DNA of 6,253 nucleotides from Bacteroidales bacterium (lineage in GTDB: Bacteria > Bacteroidota > Bacteroidia > Bacteroidales > UBA7960), in NCBI GenBank assembly GCA_007132825.1, contig SLNX01000067.1, positions 1 to 6,253 on the forward strand, written 5' to 3'. How positions within the stretch are numbered: position 1 is the stretch's first letter; each line of letters opens with the position of its first letter. Of this stretch, positions 6,215-6,253 are shown piece after piece. The notes below the pieces were generated by a model that worked only from the letters and a program-made list of their open reading frames with translations, was not told the DNA's origin and ran no database searches. The position numbers and the translations under genes were made by a program.

Positions 6215-6228
6215 AAGAACCTTTTTGC

Positions 6229-6252
6229 TTAGGCAGTGCTGTAGGTTGCACC
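6229..6252 (-). CDS. Possible 3' end of a convergent gene (partial)
   Basis: On the minus strand the window edge reads in frame as GATYSTA followed by TAA at 6231-6229, 15 nt before the bidirectional terminator. That is the spacing expected for the end of a convergent gene. A different minus frame ends QPTALPKQKGS with a stop at 6215-6213, but that stop would overlap the hairpin. Seven codons are too few to identify a product or to be sure that a gene is present. Confidence 0.25.
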   Translation of the reverse strand, partial: GATYSTA

Positions 6253-6253
6253 T

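Overview
The window looks like a chromosomal segment from a member of the Bacteroidota, probably a Bacteroidales-like lineage. Three things support this. Several gene starts are preceded by the phylum-specific -7 box TAnnTTTG, in one case with a TTTG -33 box 20 nt upstream. Most start codons lack a strong Shine-Dalgarno sequence. The YchF, HisS and RtcB proteins read like Bacteroidota versions of their families. No species can be named from this sequence alone.

Layout, left to right. (1) Positions 1-656 hold an AT-rich two-gene type II toxin-antitoxin module on the + strand: a small antitoxin followed by an overlapping RelE/ParE-type toxin. (2) Positions 659-1744 on the - strand encode a YchF/OLA1-family ATPase, convergent with the toxin and only 2 nt from it. 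Its nucleotide-binding loop is unusual. (3) Positions 1745-1947 are a divergent intergenic region carrying promoters for ychF (-) and rtcB (+). (4) Positions 1948-3117 encode a stand-alone RtcB RNA ligase with all key active-site residues. (5) Positions 3118-3255 are a spacer containing a -7-like box followed by a heptanucleotide tandem repeat. (6) Positions 3256-6149 are hisS (histidyl-tRNA synthetase) and hutH (histidine ammonia-lyase), separated by 2 nt and apparently cotranscribed. (7) A 17-bp perfect hairpin with a U-rich tail closes the operon, and a convergent gene may end just beyond it.

Most of the window is ordinary housekeeping content, and I see no clear novel multi-gene system. 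The points that deserve a second look are: the pairing of the enzyme that charges tRNA with histidine and the enzyme that destroys histidine in one tight transcription unit; the heptamer array in the putative leader of that unit; a second, different heptamer repeat running across the hutH stop codon; and the YchF variant with a non-canonical P-loop and switch region.
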